From positions 172,562-236,561 of the forward strand of contig JAJEEO010000003.1 of assembly GCA_022820925.1 (NCBI GenBank): DNA of 64,000 bases. The letters run 5' to 3'. Position 1 is the first letter of the stretch, and each line of letters begins with the position of its first letter. The position numbers and the translations under genes were made by a program. The notes under the pieces were generated by a model. It did not search any database and was not told the DNA's origin. It saw nothing but the letters and a program-made list of their open reading frames with translations. Origin of the DNA: Acidimicrobiia bacterium. Its GTDB lineage: Bacteria > Actinomycetota > Acidimicrobiia > Acidimicrobiales > Poriferisodalaceae. Shown here one piece after another: positions 28,703 through 37,750 of this stretch.

Positions 28703-29899
28703 CTAAGAGGCGGAGCGGAGCGCCTCCGTGGGAGATACTCGCGATGCCCTGATTGCCGGATACACGCCGGCGATCACGCCGATGGCGACCGCCGCAGCGA
28801 ACCCGCCGATCACGGCGACCGGTGGCATGATCACGCGCCATCCTTGGGCGAGCGAGTATCCGTAGGTCACCGCAACTCCCAAGAGCACACCTGCTGTGCC
28901 GCCCAGGGTCGCGAGCGTCAGCGCCTCGGTGAAGAACTGCCGGCGGATGTGTGCCCTCGTTGCGCCGATGGCGCGCCGCAGCCCGATCTCCCCGCGACGT
29001 TCGATGACCCCGATCACCATGACGTTTGCCACGCCGATGCCGCCCACCAACAGCGCCACCGCGCCTAAGCCCAAGAACAGCGAGGTGAAGGAGCTCTCCG
29101 CGGCTGATCTGGCTTCGAGCAGGTCCGACGGCCTGCTGATCTCGGCCTCTTCGGGATTCTCGGGATCGACCGTCGCGGCCAGCACGTCGCGGGTCGCGTC
29201 GATGTGGTCCTCGTGGACGCGCACGTACACCGTCGCCGGAGCCAGCTCGGTGTCGTAGTAGCGCTCGGCCGCCCGGTCGCCGATCAGCACAGCGCGATCG
29301 AGGTTGGCGGCGAGGGCGAATGGCTCCAGCACGCCTGCCACCTCGACCCAGCGGTCGCCGATGTACAGCCGCACCGGCTGGTCGAGGTTGCGGACCCCCA
29401 GGCGTTCGGCGGCGATCGCCCCGACCACCGCCACCGGATGGTCGCGGGTGGCCTCCGTCAGGAATGAGCCGAGGGCGATCTCGCCGTTGAGGGCGCCCAG
29501 GAGACCCGGATCGGTGCCGTACACGCTGATGCCCCCGGTGAGGTCTTCGGGCACGAGATCGTTGCGGTACACGCCGGCGTCGACTGCGTATACGGCCGAC
29601 GTTGCCTCCACCGTGGGCACGCGGCTGACCGTCGCAACCGATGTCTCGGGCAGCGCCGCATCGCCCGCACCGAAGCCCGAGCCTGCCTCGATGGTGAGCA
29701 GATTGGTGCCGAGCGCGCCGATCTGGTCGAGCAGCGCCGACTTCGACGAGTCCGAGAGGCCCAGGACAGCCACCAGCGATGCGATGCCGATGGCAATGCC
29801 GAGCGCCGACAACGCCGAGCGGAGTCGGCGCGCTGCCAACGATCCGAGACCGGCGCGCGCTGTCTCGGATGGACGCAAGCGGCTCGGCGCCAGGTTCAT
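28703..29899 (-). CDS. MacB-like ABC transporter permease (FtsX fold)
   Basis: A 398-residue permease of the MacB/FtsX type VII ABC family. An N-terminal membrane helix (LRSALSALGIAIGIASLVAV) is followed by a periplasmic MacB core domain (about 50-270) and three C-terminal helices, with the coupling sequence GVIERRGEIGLRRAIGATR typical of the family. It works with the ATPase and adaptor encoded upstream to move substrates across the envelope. Its ATG overlaps the ATPase stop by 4 nt. Confidence 0.9.
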   Translation of the reverse strand: MNLAPSRLRPSETARAGLGSLAARRLRSALSALGIAIGIASLVAVLGLSDSSKSALLDQIGALGTNLLTIEAGSGFGAGDAALPETSVATVSRVPTVEATSAVYAVDAGVYRNDLVPEDLTGGISVYGTDPGLLGALNGEIALGSFLTEATRDHPVAVVGAIAAERLGVRNLDQPVRLYIGDRWVEVAGVLEPFALAANLDRAVLIGDRAAERYYDTELAPATVYVRVHEDHIDATRDVLAATVDPENPEEAEISRPSDLLEARSAAESSFTSLFLGLGAVALLVGGIGVANVMVIGVIERRGEIGLRRAIGATRAHIRRQFFTEALTLATLGGTAGVLLGVAVTYGYSLAQGWRVIMPPVAVIGGFAAAVAIGVIAGVYPAIRASRVSPTEALRSAS

Positions 29900-30597
29900 T
29901 GCGGGACCGTCCCGGTGTCGCGCACAAGACGCCCGTCGAGAATCTGCAGCTGCCGGGGCATCGCAGCGGCGATTGCCTCGTTGTGGGTGATGACGACGAT
30001 CGTCCGGCCTTCGTCGTGCAGCGAGAACAGCAGCTCGATGATCGAATTCGACGAGGCGGAGTCGAGATTGCCGGTGGGCTCGTCGGCCAGGACGAACGCC
30101 GGCTCACCGACGAGCGCGCGGGCGATGGCGACGCGTTGCATCTCGCCGCCGGACAGCTCGTCGGGTTTGTGCCATCTGCGCGCGCCGAGCCCGACACGCT
30201 CGAGCACAGCCTCGGCCGCCTTGCGCCGGTGCGGCCGTGTCGCGCCGGTGTACAGCAGGCCGTTCGCCACGTTGTCGATCACCGCGATCCCCGACAGGAG
30301 GAAGAAGCGCTGGAATACGAAGCCGACGCGCCGCCCGCGGATTGCCGACAGCTGGTTGTCTGTCAGCAGCGAGGTGTCGGTGTCCTCGATCAGCACCGAA
30401 CCGCTGGTGGGCTGATCGAGCGTGCCCATCACGTTGAGCATCGTCGACTTGCCGCTGCCCGACTGGCCGACGACGGCGACTATCTGACCCCGACCGATCT
30501 GTACCGAAACGTCGTCCAGCGCCTTGACGGGCGGCGATCCCGGGTAGATCTTCGAGACGCCACGCAGCTCGATGGCCGGGGGTTGATGCTCGGACAT
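29896..30597 (-). CDS. MacB-type ABC transporter ATP-binding protein
   Basis: A 233-residue LolD/MacB-type ATPase. Walker A is GQSGSGKST, the Q-loop is FVFQRFFLL, the signature is LSGGEMQR and Walker B is FVLADEPTGNLD. The X-loop/LolD pattern (TGNLDSAS) separates it from importer ATPases. It powers mechanotransmission through the permease rather than classic transport. The ATG at 30597 follows the adaptor stop by 14 nt. Confidence 0.93.
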   Translation of the reverse strand: MSEHQPPAIELRGVSKIYPGSPPVKALDDVSVQIGRGQIVAVVGQSGSGKSTMLNVMGTLDQPTSGSVLIEDTDTSLLTDNQLSAIRGRRVGFVFQRFFLLSGIAVIDNVANGLLYTGATRPHRRKAAEAVLERVGLGARRWHKPDELSGGEMQRVAIARALVGEPAFVLADEPTGNLDSASSNSIIELLFSLHDEGRTIVVITHNEAIAAAMPRQLQILDGRLVRDTGTVPQ

Positions 30598-30611
30598 AGC
30601 TCGCCGGTCGC

Positions 30612-32708
30612 TCAACGGGGAACCACCACTCGCGTGCCGGCCTCGAGTTCCGGGCTGAGCACTTCGACGTCGCCGTCGACGAACAGTCCCGTCTCGACGC
30701 CGATCAAGCGAGCGCTTCCGTCGTCGGCGAGGACCTCCACGGCGCTTCCTCCCTCGACGAGGGCAACCAGCGCGGTGGCGGGCACGACCAAGGCATCTGC
30801 GATGAGGGTCTCGGTGATTTCCACCACCACCGACGCGCCGATCCATACCGCCGAAGCTGGGCTATGGAGCTGAATGGTCAACTCGACGACGTTCTCGCCC
30901 GTCGCGGGGTCGGCAACCGGGGACGGGTTGATGGCGACAACGGTGCCCTCGACATCGGTGCCGTCGGGCAACTCCACGTTGACGATGATCCCCTCGCTGA
31001 CGAGATCCCTGTCGCCGAGGGGAAGGTTGGCGGCGACGCGCTGGGTGGTGGCCATGACACCGCCGGTCGGCGTCTCGATCACCGTGAGCGACGCAAGTGT
31101 CGTGCCGGCTGGCAGATCCTGGCCCACCTCGATGCCCGCCGACCAAGGCCCGATCTGCACCGGACCATCGACGAACAGCACATCAGCGTTGCCCACCGTC
31201 GCGTCGACGCGGTGCCCGACATCCTGCTGCCAACGCTGCACTGCCTCGGCCGTGGCCTCGTCGAAGACGCCGTCGGCAGGGAGCTGTTCCCGGTCGAGGT
31301 AGCCGAGGTCGACGAGGTTCTCCTGGAGCTGACGGACATCGTCGCCGGAGGTTCCTGGCTCCATGGTGCGATATGCGGGCATGTTGCCGTACAGGACGAT
31401 GAGCGAGTGCTGACTCTGACTGAGATCAGCCCAGTTGGCCTCAGCGGCGTTGAGCCCTGCTTCAGCACTCTGGACTGCCGCCGCGAGCGTCGCGAGCTCC
31501 GTCTCCGACGGGGGAGCCAACAGGTCCGCCAGGGCCTCTTCCGCAACCAAGATTGCTGCGTTCGCGGCGTCGATCTCTGCGTCTGAGGGGCCGGCGCGCA
31601 GGTCCGAAAGTGCTTCTGAGGCAGCGGCGAGATCGGCCCGTGCCTGGGCTCGGGTCGCCTCGGTGGGATTGTCGAGCAGGTCGAGCGTTTCCTGTGCGGC
31701 GAGCACCTGAGCTTCGGCATCGCCGATCTCTGCGTCCGACGGGCCGTCGGTGAGACCGTCGAGCGCCTCCTGAGCGGCGAGCACCTGTGCCTCTGCCTCA
31801 TCGACCTCAGCTTCGGTCGGACCGGCGAGGAGTTCGTCGAGCGCCTCTTCGGCGGTCAGCAACACGGCGCGCAGTTCGTCAATCTCGGCGTCGGTGCTGC
31901 AGCACTGCAGTTCTTCGCGGAGCCGTTCCCGGGCGATCGCCACCGCCGCTTCGGCCGATTCGATCTCGGCTTCCGATGGCTCAGCGAGCAATTCTGCGAG
32001 CGCTTCTTGCGCCGTCACCAAGTTGGCCTTCGCAGAGTCGATCTCGGCTTGTGTTGCTCCGGCAATCAACTGGGCGAGCTGCTCTTGGGCAGCGGCGAGG
32101 TCGGAGCGGGACTGCGCGCGTGCGGCGTCCGTGGGGTTGTCGAGCTGCTCGAGAGCTTCCGCGGCAACGGACACAGCGGCCTCGGCGCTGCGGACCTCCG
32201 ACACAGTCGGCTCTGCGATCAGCTCGTCCCGCGCCTCGATGGCGGTGGCGACCTCGGCTCTTGCTGCAGCGATGTCGGCGTCTGAGGGCCCCGCTCGGGC
32301 GCTGCTCAGGTCGTCTTCAGCAGCGAGGAGCGAGTCCTGCGCCGATGCGAGATCGGCGAGCGCAGCGGCGGCTTCGGCCTCGGTCGGGGGATCCAGGATC
32401 AGATAGATCGATTCGCCCCTGCCCACGACGGTGCCCTCGGCTGCGAGGTGAATCAGCGATCCGTCGCTGCGGGCGGCGAGTGTGACCGTGCCTTCGTAGT
32501 CGAGCGTTCCCTCGATCTCGAGATACTCGGTGAGGTCACGCTGTTCGATCAGCGTCGTAGTGAGACTCGACTCGGCGGTGTCGCTCGAGGCTCCGTCTGA
32601 GTCATCGCGCAGGAATACGAGCGCGCTGAGCACGATCGCAGTGATGACGATGAGAACTCCGGCGATTGCGGCAAATTTCGTCCGTCGGCCGGTGCGTGAC
32701 GTGCTCAT
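30612..32708 (-). CDS. MacA/HlyD-like adaptor with expanded coiled coil and peptidoglycan-binding domain
   Basis: A 698-residue periplasmic/exoplasmic adaptor. It has an N-terminal membrane anchor (AAIAGVLIVITAIVLSALVF), a first half-motif (EIEGTLDYEGTVTLAA), then about 330 residues of repeated helical units starting GPSDAEI or EPSEAEI. These are about 26-45 residues each and roughly ten can be counted. A peptidoglycan-binding domain (GDDVRQLQENLVDLGYLD) follows, then beta-barrel and membrane-proximal domains (LPLGDRDLV, VVVPATALVAL). The unusual length of the hairpin and the wall-binding module suit a Gram-positive-type wall. Confidence 0.87.
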   Translation of the reverse strand: MSTSRTGRRTKFAAIAGVLIVITAIVLSALVFLRDDSDGASSDTAESSLTTTLIEQRDLTEYLEIEGTLDYEGTVTLAARSDGSLIHLAAEGTVVGRGESIYLILDPPTEAEAAAALADLASAQDSLLAAEDDLSSARAGPSDADIAAARAEVATAIEARDELIAEPTVSEVRSAEAAVSVAAEALEQLDNPTDAARAQSRSDLAAAQEQLAQLIAGATQAEIDSAKANLVTAQEALAELLAEPSEAEIESAEAAVAIARERLREELQCCSTDAEIDELRAVLLTAEEALDELLAGPTEAEVDEAEAQVLAAQEALDGLTDGPSDAEIGDAEAQVLAAQETLDLLDNPTEATRAQARADLAAASEALSDLRAGPSDAEIDAANAAILVAEEALADLLAPPSETELATLAAAVQSAEAGLNAAEANWADLSQSQHSLIVLYGNMPAYRTMEPGTSGDDVRQLQENLVDLGYLDREQLPADGVFDEATAEAVQRWQQDVGHRVDATVGNADVLFVDGPVQIGPWSAGIEVGQDLPAGTTLASLTVIETPTGGVMATTQRVAANLPLGDRDLVSEGIIVNVELPDGTDVEGTVVAINPSPVADPATGENVVELTIQLHSPASAVWIGASVVVEITETLIADALVVPATALVALVEGGSAVEVLADDGSARLIGVETGLFVDGDVEVLSPELEAGTRVVVPR

Positions 32709-33451
32709 TGTCCCGCCTGCGGCTGACCGCCACGTTGCCCCGGGGCGATCGACACCTGCTCGGCGCAGATGTCCATTGCGGCGCTCACATTGGCATCGTC
32801 GAAGTCCAAATCGCCGAACGGGCGGGCGGCCCCGCCTCCTCCGCCGGGGCCGAATCCGCTCGTGTCCGGATCACCGACATCGATGCCGTTGTCTCGCAGG
32901 CACTGGGCGAATTCGAGCAGTCGGTCCGCCCGCTCGGCCTGCGCTTCGGCGAAGTCCTGGCTGCCTCGGCCGAATGCAAGGCCCTCGAGCAGGCCCCCAC
33001 ATGCGTCGCGCGCTGCCGGCAGGTCCGGATCGCGGCCAATGCGCTGCAGGTTCTCGGCCGATTGCGAGGCACCGCCCGCGCCAGGTCGCAGACCGAAGCT
33101 GATCGTGCCGTCAGCTTCGACGATCGGGTCGGGGAACTCGACGCCGTTGGCCCGCATGCACGCCGCGAATTCCAACAGGCGCTCCTCGTCGCTGAGGGCT
33201 TCGTCTGCGCCACCCTGTGCTGCACCGGTCGACGCCGTGTCTGTCGATGCAGGAGCGGTGGTTGCGCTTGGCGATGCGGGCACCTCGGACGGGCCGTCTG
33301 AGCCTGCAGCCGTGAGCACTTCCGCGGCACTGGTCGACGTGCTGTCCAGCAACGTCGGCAAGTCGTTCTGGCTGCCTTCCGAGCAAGCCATTGTCACCAG
33401 TGACATGACTGCCGCGACTGCGAGCAGTGATGGGCGGAAGAATCTCAGCAC
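32705..33451 (-). CDS. Lipoprotein with duplicated Cys-containing module
   Basis: A 248-residue predicted lipoprotein: helix SLLAVAAVMSLVTMAC gives the lipobox, followed by a Ser/Thr/Ala-rich linker. Two related modules follow, LLEFAACMRANGVEFPDP and LLEFAQCLRDNGIDVGDP, each with one Cys, plus a later CGG and ICAEQ. This CMRxxGVxxPDP pattern is common in actinobacterial lipoproteins beside MacB-like exporters. The GTG at 33451 is preferred because GGAGG lies 9 nt upstream. It overlaps the adaptor start by 4 nt, so it heads that operon. Confidence 0.8.
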   Translation of the reverse strand: MLRFFRPSLLAVAAVMSLVTMACSEGSQNDLPTLLDSTSTSAAEVLTAAGSDGPSEVPASPSATTAPASTDTASTGAAQGGADEALSDEERLLEFAACMRANGVEFPDPIVEADGTISFGLRPGAGGASQSAENLQRIGRDPDLPAARDACGGLLEGLAFGRGSQDFAEAQAERADRLLEFAQCLRDNGIDVGDPDTSGFGPGGGGGAARPFGDLDFDDANVSAAMDICAEQVSIAPGQRGGQPQAGQ

Positions 33452-33553
33452 GCGGGTTTGCCTCCGAGTCGCCGTAAGGGGGTGCACGCACGGTACGAAG
33501 CCGAGATGAGAAGAATCTGAGAACGCAGCGCACGGGCACGCGCCCACAGCGGC

Positions 33554-34147
33554 TCAGTAGTCGATGCCCTTCTTGGCCGCGATCCCCGAGTCGTAGGCGT
33601 GCTTGGCCTTGCGCATCTCGGTCACGGTGTCGGCGAGGTCCGTCATCCACTCCGGCGCGTCACGCCCAGTCAGCACCAAGGAAACATGCTCTGGCCGATC
33701 CCTGAAGGTGGCCTCCACGTCTGCGGCGTCGATCCAGCCCCAGTTGAGCGGGTAGGTGATCTCGTCGAACACCACCAGCCGGTGCTCGCCTGCCGACACC
33801 AGTGCCTTGCCGTGCCGCCAGGCCTCGCGGGCCTCGGCTTCGTCGCGCGTCAGGTCCTCGCTGTCCCAAGTGAAGCCTTCTCCCAGCGACCAGAAATCGA
33901 TGCCGAGGGGTTCAGCTATCAACTGCTCGCCCGTCACCCAGTCGTCTGACTTCAGGAACTGCACGACTGCAACCGGCCAGCCGCGGGCGCGTGCCCTCAT
34001 CGCCGTGCCGAATGCCGCCGAGGACTTGCCCTTGCCGTCGCCGGTGTTCACCACGACGAGGCTTCGGGCTGTCCGCAGGCCGCTTGGTCGGGGATCCTCG
34101 GTCGGCGGCGATTCGGCATCCGGCGCGCCGGCTTCGTTTTCCGTCAT
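33554..34147 (-). CDS. cobO: Cob(I)yrinic acid a,c-diamide adenosyltransferase
   Basis: CobO/BtuR adenosylates cobalt(I) corrinoids to give adenosylcobalamin. The 197-residue protein has the modified P-loop GDGKGKSSAAFG, the strand VAVVQFLK and DEITYPLNWGW, all typical. A 25-residue acidic, proline-rich N-terminal extension precedes the core. Its ATG overlaps the btuD stop in ATGA. In this operon it most likely converts imported corrinoid into the cofactor used by the methylmalonyl-CoA mutase at 42.1 kb. Confidence 0.93.
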   Translation of the reverse strand: MTENEAGAPDAESPPTEDPRPSGLRTARSLVVVNTGDGKGKSSAAFGTAMRARARGWPVAVVQFLKSDDWVTGEQLIAEPLGIDFWSLGEGFTWDSEDLTRDEAEAREAWRHGKALVSAGEHRLVVFDEITYPLNWGWIDAADVEATFRDRPEHVSLVLTGRDAPEWMTDLADTVTEMRKAKHAYDSGIAAKKGIDY

Positions 34148-35052
34148 GGTTGGACTCCTTCGGCGTGCTGCGCTTGAGATGCTGCCCCATCAGCAGCGGT
34201 AGTCGTGTCGGGCGCGGCAGTCGTCGGCACGATCACCGGCCCTTCAGGGTCGTCGATCACCCGGACATGAGCGTCGAAATGCTCGGCGATGTTCGCGACG
34301 GTGAGCACCTGCGCGGGTGGGCCGCGCTGAACGATGACACCGCCCGCCAGGATGGCCACTTGGTCGCCGTACCGGGCGGCGAGGGTCAGATCGTGGAGCG
34401 TGGCAAGAACCGTCAGGCCTCGCTCACGCCGCAGCGCGTCGACCAGTTCGAGCACGTCTTGCTGATGTCCAAGGTCGAGTGCCGTTGTCGGCTCGTCGAG
34501 CAACAGGACATCGGCCTGCTGGGCGAGGGCCCTCGCAAGCACCGTGCGCTGGCGTTCACCGCCCGACAACGACTGCACGGTGCGTTCGCCGAACCCGCGC
34601 AGGTCGAGACGATCCAGCACCTCAGCGGCGATCCTGCGGTCCGCAGGCGTCTCGCCGGCGAAGATGCTCCGGTGGGGCGTGCGACCAAGCAGCACATAGT
34701 CGGCCACGAGCATCCCCGGGGGGATCACCGGCGTCTGCGGCACGTAGGCGACTTTGCGAGCCCGTTCGGCACGCCGCAGTTTCGTGAGTCCTTCGATGCT
34801 GACCTCGCCGTCGTAGGCCACGAGGCCCAGGACTGCCCGTAACAGCGTGGTCTTGCCGGCTCCGTTCGGGCCGATGATGTTGATCCACTCGCCTTCGGAG
34901 ACTGCCAAGCGCACCCCGCGCAACACGTGGGTGCCGTCGAGCCGGACATCCAGCGAGTTCACGCCCACGACGGGCGCGAGTCCGTCGCAGCCGGCCTCGA
35001 CGGGCTGCTCGGGGCGTTTGGAGGTCACTCCCGGCGCAGTGACGCCGCTCAC
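34144..35052 (-). CDS. btuD: Cobalamin-type ABC importer ATPase
   Basis: A 302-residue BtuD/FhuC-type ATPase. Walker A is GPNGAGKTT, the signature is LSGGERQR and Walker B is VLLLDEPTTALD, with a D-loop and His switch at ATLHDLTLA. It has a C-terminal extension of about 50 residues rich in Thr and Ala. The GTG start overlaps the btuC stop as GTGA. Cobalamin as the substrate is inferred from the upstream riboswitch and downstream cobO; iron siderophore is the alternative. Confidence 0.9.
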   Translation of the reverse strand: MSGVTAPGVTSKRPEQPVEAGCDGLAPVVGVNSLDVRLDGTHVLRGVRLAVSEGEWINIIGPNGAGKTTLLRAVLGLVAYDGEVSIEGLTKLRRAERARKVAYVPQTPVIPPGMLVADYVLLGRTPHRSIFAGETPADRRIAAEVLDRLDLRGFGERTVQSLSGGERQRTVLARALAQQADVLLLDEPTTALDLGHQQDVLELVDALRRERGLTVLATLHDLTLAARYGDQVAILAGGVIVQRGPPAQVLTVANIAEHFDAHVRVIDDPEGPVIVPTTAAPDTTTAADGAASQAQHAEGVQP

Positions 35053-36134
35053 CAGATCTCCCGACGGCTGGTACGGAGCACGAGCACGAAGAATGGTGCG
35101 CCCAGGAACGCCGTGACGACACCGATCGGCAGCTCCGCCGGCGAGAGCACCGTACGTGCCGCCAGGTCGGCGAGCACCATGAATGCGCCCCCGAAGAGAA
35201 CTGACAGCGGCAGCACGACTCGGTTGCTGGCCCCGAACGCCAGCCGCACGGTGTGCGGCACGATGATGCCGACGAAGCCGATGAGCCCGCTGACCGAGAC
35301 CGCCGCTGCGGCAGCCAGCGATGCCGCCAGCACCACCACTAGGCGAACTCGCCTCGGATTGACTCCGAGGGCTGCTGCCTCCTCGTCGCCCACCGCCAGC
35401 ACGTCCAGCGCCCGGCGGTAGCGCATCACCACGGCTGCGGTGATCACGAAGTAGGGGAGCATCAGCGCGGGCTCCGACCATCCCGATGTTGCGATCCGGC
35501 CGAGGATCCAGGCGATGATCCTGCGAAACGCGTCGCTGTTGGCCTGCAGCACGTAGGTCTGGCATGCCGTCAGGAAGCTGGCGACGGCGATGCCGGCAAG
35601 GATCAGCGATGCTGTCGAGCGCCCGCCGAGATGGCCCGCGGCGTACGACACCGTCACGGCCACGAGTCCTCCGGCGAATGCAGCCAGGGGCACCGGGTCG
35701 AGTGCGCCCGCACCATCGCCCAGATTTGCGGTGATGGCGAGCGTGGCGCCGAGGCCTGCACCCGCAGCGATGCCCAGCAGGTACGGGTCCGCGAGCGGGT
35801 TGCGGAAGGCGGCCTGGTAGGTGGCACCGCTCATGGACAGCGTCGCTCCCACGAGCAGCCCGAGCGCGACGCGGGGCAAGCGGATTTCCCGCACGATCGC
35901 GGCGTGGGCATCGCTGAGCCCCGAGTCGAATGCCAAGCCGGGCAACGCATCCGCGAGTTCGAGAACCACACGATGTGCGCCGATGCCGACCGGCCCGATG
36001 GTCAGCCCCGCGACGACGGCGACGACGACCGCAGCAGCGCCGATGCCGAGCTGCCGCAGCCTCAGATCCGCGGCCTGCAGCGCCGTGTCGGCGCTGGCCC
36101 ACGTGCTGGAGCCGGTCGAGCGTGCGTCGGTCAC
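35049..36134 (-). CDS. btuC: Cobalamin-type ABC importer permease (BtuC/FecCD family)
   Basis: A 361-residue type II importer permease with about ten transmembrane helices. Family segments are LPRVALGLLVGATLSMSGATYQ, GIAAGAGLGATLAI, GVNPRRVRLVVV with the coupling helix, and GLIGFVGIIVPHTVRLAFG. The final helices end VLRTSRREIW. It begins with a GTG 12 nt after btuF and is translationally coupled to the ATPase. Confidence 0.92.
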   Translation of the reverse strand: MTDARSTGSSTWASADTALQAADLRLRQLGIGAAAVVVAVVAGLTIGPVGIGAHRVVLELADALPGLAFDSGLSDAHAAIVREIRLPRVALGLLVGATLSMSGATYQAAFRNPLADPYLLGIAAGAGLGATLAITANLGDGAGALDPVPLAAFAGGLVAVTVSYAAGHLGGRSTASLILAGIAVASFLTACQTYVLQANSDAFRRIIAWILGRIATSGWSEPALMLPYFVITAAVVMRYRRALDVLAVGDEEAAALGVNPRRVRLVVVLAASLAAAAAVSVSGLIGFVGIIVPHTVRLAFGASNRVVLPLSVLFGGAFMVLADLAARTVLSPAELPIGVVTAFLGAPFFVLVLRTSRREIW

Positions 36135-36146
36135 GGCAGGGTTCGA

Positions 36147-37052
36147 TCAGCTCGCAGCGCCGACGTCGACCAGCACGCCGGAAATGGCAGCGATGAAGTC
36201 CACCAAGCGGGGTCCCCACCTGGACACGATGTCGTCGCTGAGCTCGACGACCAGGCCGGCCTGCACCGCGGTGAGCTGATTCCAGCCTGGGCGCGCCGCC
36301 ACGGTCTCGGCGTTCTGGCCGCAGCACAGCGTGTCGGCAAGGAAGATCAAGTCGGGGTCTGCGTCGACCAGGTATTCGTCGCTGAGCTGGGGATAACCGA
36401 AGTGGCTGCCGTCGGCGTCGGCGGGATCGGCGACGTTGGCGAGCCCGAACAGCCCGTACACCTGTCCGATGAAGGTGCCGCTCGTGACGCTGTACAGCGT
36501 GTTGTCAAGCTCGTGGTAGTAGGTCAGCGCTGAGGCATCGGGCGCAGCGGCAATGAGCTCTGCAATTTCGGTCTGCATGTCAGCAGCGAGCCGGGCTGCC
36601 TCGTCGACCTGGCCGGTGACATCGCCGAACTGGGCGATCTGGACGTAGACGTCGTCGAAGACGGAGGGCGCGTCGTGGGCGAGCACAGCGATGCCCAGTG
36701 CCTCGAGCCCGGCGATGAGATCGCCGTTGGTCTGCAGCACCACGAGGTCAGGCTCGTACGACGCGATCGCCTCGAGGTTCGGGTTCCAGCCGTCGAGGTC
36801 GGTCACGGGGGCCTCGGGCGGGTAGTACGAGAACTGGTCGACAGCCACAACACGGTCGCCTGCGCCGATGGCGAACAGGATCTCGGTGCCGGTGGGGGAG
36901 ATGGAGACGATTCGTTGGTAGCGGTACGCCGGATCGTCGGGTGCCGCTTCGGTGTCGCTGCCGGTGCAGGCTGGCGCGAGCAAGAGCACGGCTGCGAGCG
37001 CCCACAGCACCCGCAGTGGCAGGGCCGCTCGCTTGGAGGCGGTGCGGTTCAT
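36147..37052 (-). CDS. btuF: Cobalamin-type substrate-binding lipoprotein
   Basis: A 301-residue class III binding protein. The signal and lipobox read LWALAAVLLLAPAC, so lipidation at about Cys29 is expected. RIVSISPTGTEILFAIGAGDRVVAVD and YEPDLVVLQTN are the first-lobe marks; the second lobe has YPQLSDEYLVDADPDLIFL. An adjacent Cys pair (LCCGQN) in the second lobe is unusual. The ATG follows GGGAG, which is held in the riboswitch expression platform. It is the first gene of the riboswitch-controlled operon. Confidence 0.9.
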   Translation of the reverse strand: MNRTASKRAALPLRVLWALAAVLLLAPACTGSDTEAAPDDPAYRYQRIVSISPTGTEILFAIGAGDRVVAVDQFSYYPPEAPVTDLDGWNPNLEAIASYEPDLVVLQTNGDLIAGLEALGIAVLAHDAPSVFDDVYVQIAQFGDVTGQVDEAARLAADMQTEIAELIAAAPDASALTYYHELDNTLYSVTSGTFIGQVYGLFGLANVADPADADGSHFGYPQLSDEYLVDADPDLIFLADTLCCGQNAETVAARPGWNQLTAVQAGLVVELSDDIVSRWGPRLVDFIAAISGVLVDVGAAS

Positions 37053-37099
37053 GGTGTTCTCCCTGCTGCTCGAGTTCAGGGCCGAGCAGCGGGAGCACC
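37053..37099 (-). promoter_or_regulatory. Shine-Dalgarno-sequestering hairpin (riboswitch expression platform)
   Basis: GCTGCTCG pairs with CGAGCAGC, and the flanking GGGTG-C-TCCC pairs with GGGA-GAA-CACC just before the btuF ATG. The GGGAG ribosome-binding site therefore lies inside the stem, which argues for translational rather than transcriptional control. Confidence 0.72.
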
Positions 37100-37130
37100 C
37101 ACCGCACGAGCCGCTCCTTGCCTCGAGGAA

Positions 37131-37237
37131 TCGGTTCGCGTGATGGTGGCCGGGAGGCGACCGGACTCGTCCCCCGAAGGGGCATCACCGTTGCGGGACA
37201 GTGCCGGGATCTCACCGGCTTCGCTCACGACAACCGA
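37131..37237 (-). promoter_or_regulatory. Cobalamin riboswitch
   Basis: On the minus strand the core reads GAAGCCGGTGAGATCCCGGC, then ACTGTCCCGCAACGGTGA, then GACGAGTCCGGTCGCCTCCC. These are the conserved segments of the AdoCbl riboswitch. P1 is closed by TCGGTT and AACCGA at the two ends. It lies upstream of btuF, followed by the sequestering hairpin. Confidence 0.93.
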
Positions 37238-37273
37238 CCGCCAGTCTAGAAGCCGGGCGGCGGTCCAGCTGCC

Positions 37274-37648
37274 CTACCGAGGAACTGCTGTGAAGCCGGC
37301 CTTGCGCATCCGCCAATAGCTGACAGTGATCGGCACCGTCAAGGTGACCAAGATCACGAAGTTGACCCGGCCGGTGATGCCCGGCGGGTACACCGGTTCC
37401 ACCAGGTAATTCGAGATGAAGCCGGTTTCGTACGGCTCCCTCCCGCCATGGCTCAGGAGCCGTTTCTCCCACACCGTCAGCGGGCAATCGGAACCGGTGA
37501 TGTTCACCACCCCCGCCGCGCCGATGGCCCCGAGGTGCCACTTCATCAGCCTCGGCCAGCGTTGCGCCATGAACCCGCCGACGAGCAGGAACGCGATGTA
37601 GCTCAGGTGCGACGCCGCCACCAGGCGAGCCAGCCCGACAGCAACCAT
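37274..37648 (-). CDS. DUF2784 family membrane protein
   Basis: A 124-residue integral membrane protein of the DUF2784 group. It has helices in LARLVAASHLSYIAFLLVGG, WHLGAIGAAGVVNITG and VNFVILVTLTVPITVSYW. The loop ITGSDCPLTVWEKRLL, followed by FISNYLVEPVYPPGITG, is the family signature (CPLTxxE, then YPxG). Function is unknown. The ATG at 37648 matches the start of the first helix; the longer frame is antisense to pncB. It is divergent from pncB. Confidence 0.8.
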   Translation of the reverse strand: MVAVGLARLVAASHLSYIAFLLVGGFMAQRWPRLMKWHLGAIGAAGVVNITGSDCPLTVWEKRLLSHGGREPYETGFISNYLVEPVYPPGITGRVNFVILVTLTVPITVSYWRMRKAGFTAVPR

Positions 37649-37750
37649 CGCCGCGACGCTACTGAAGAGCAACCCTGTGCATGGGGTCGCAATGGCGGAT
37701 GCGAACCGATCGCAGGGCGCGGTGGTGCCCGCTGCGGGCAGACTTGTGGT

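Noticed and set aside
34144..36327. A 727-codon frame that would fuse a long N-terminal part to the btuD ATPase
   Set aside because: The upstream part is low-complexity Arg/Gly and overlaps btuC out of frame; btuD has its own GTG at 35052.
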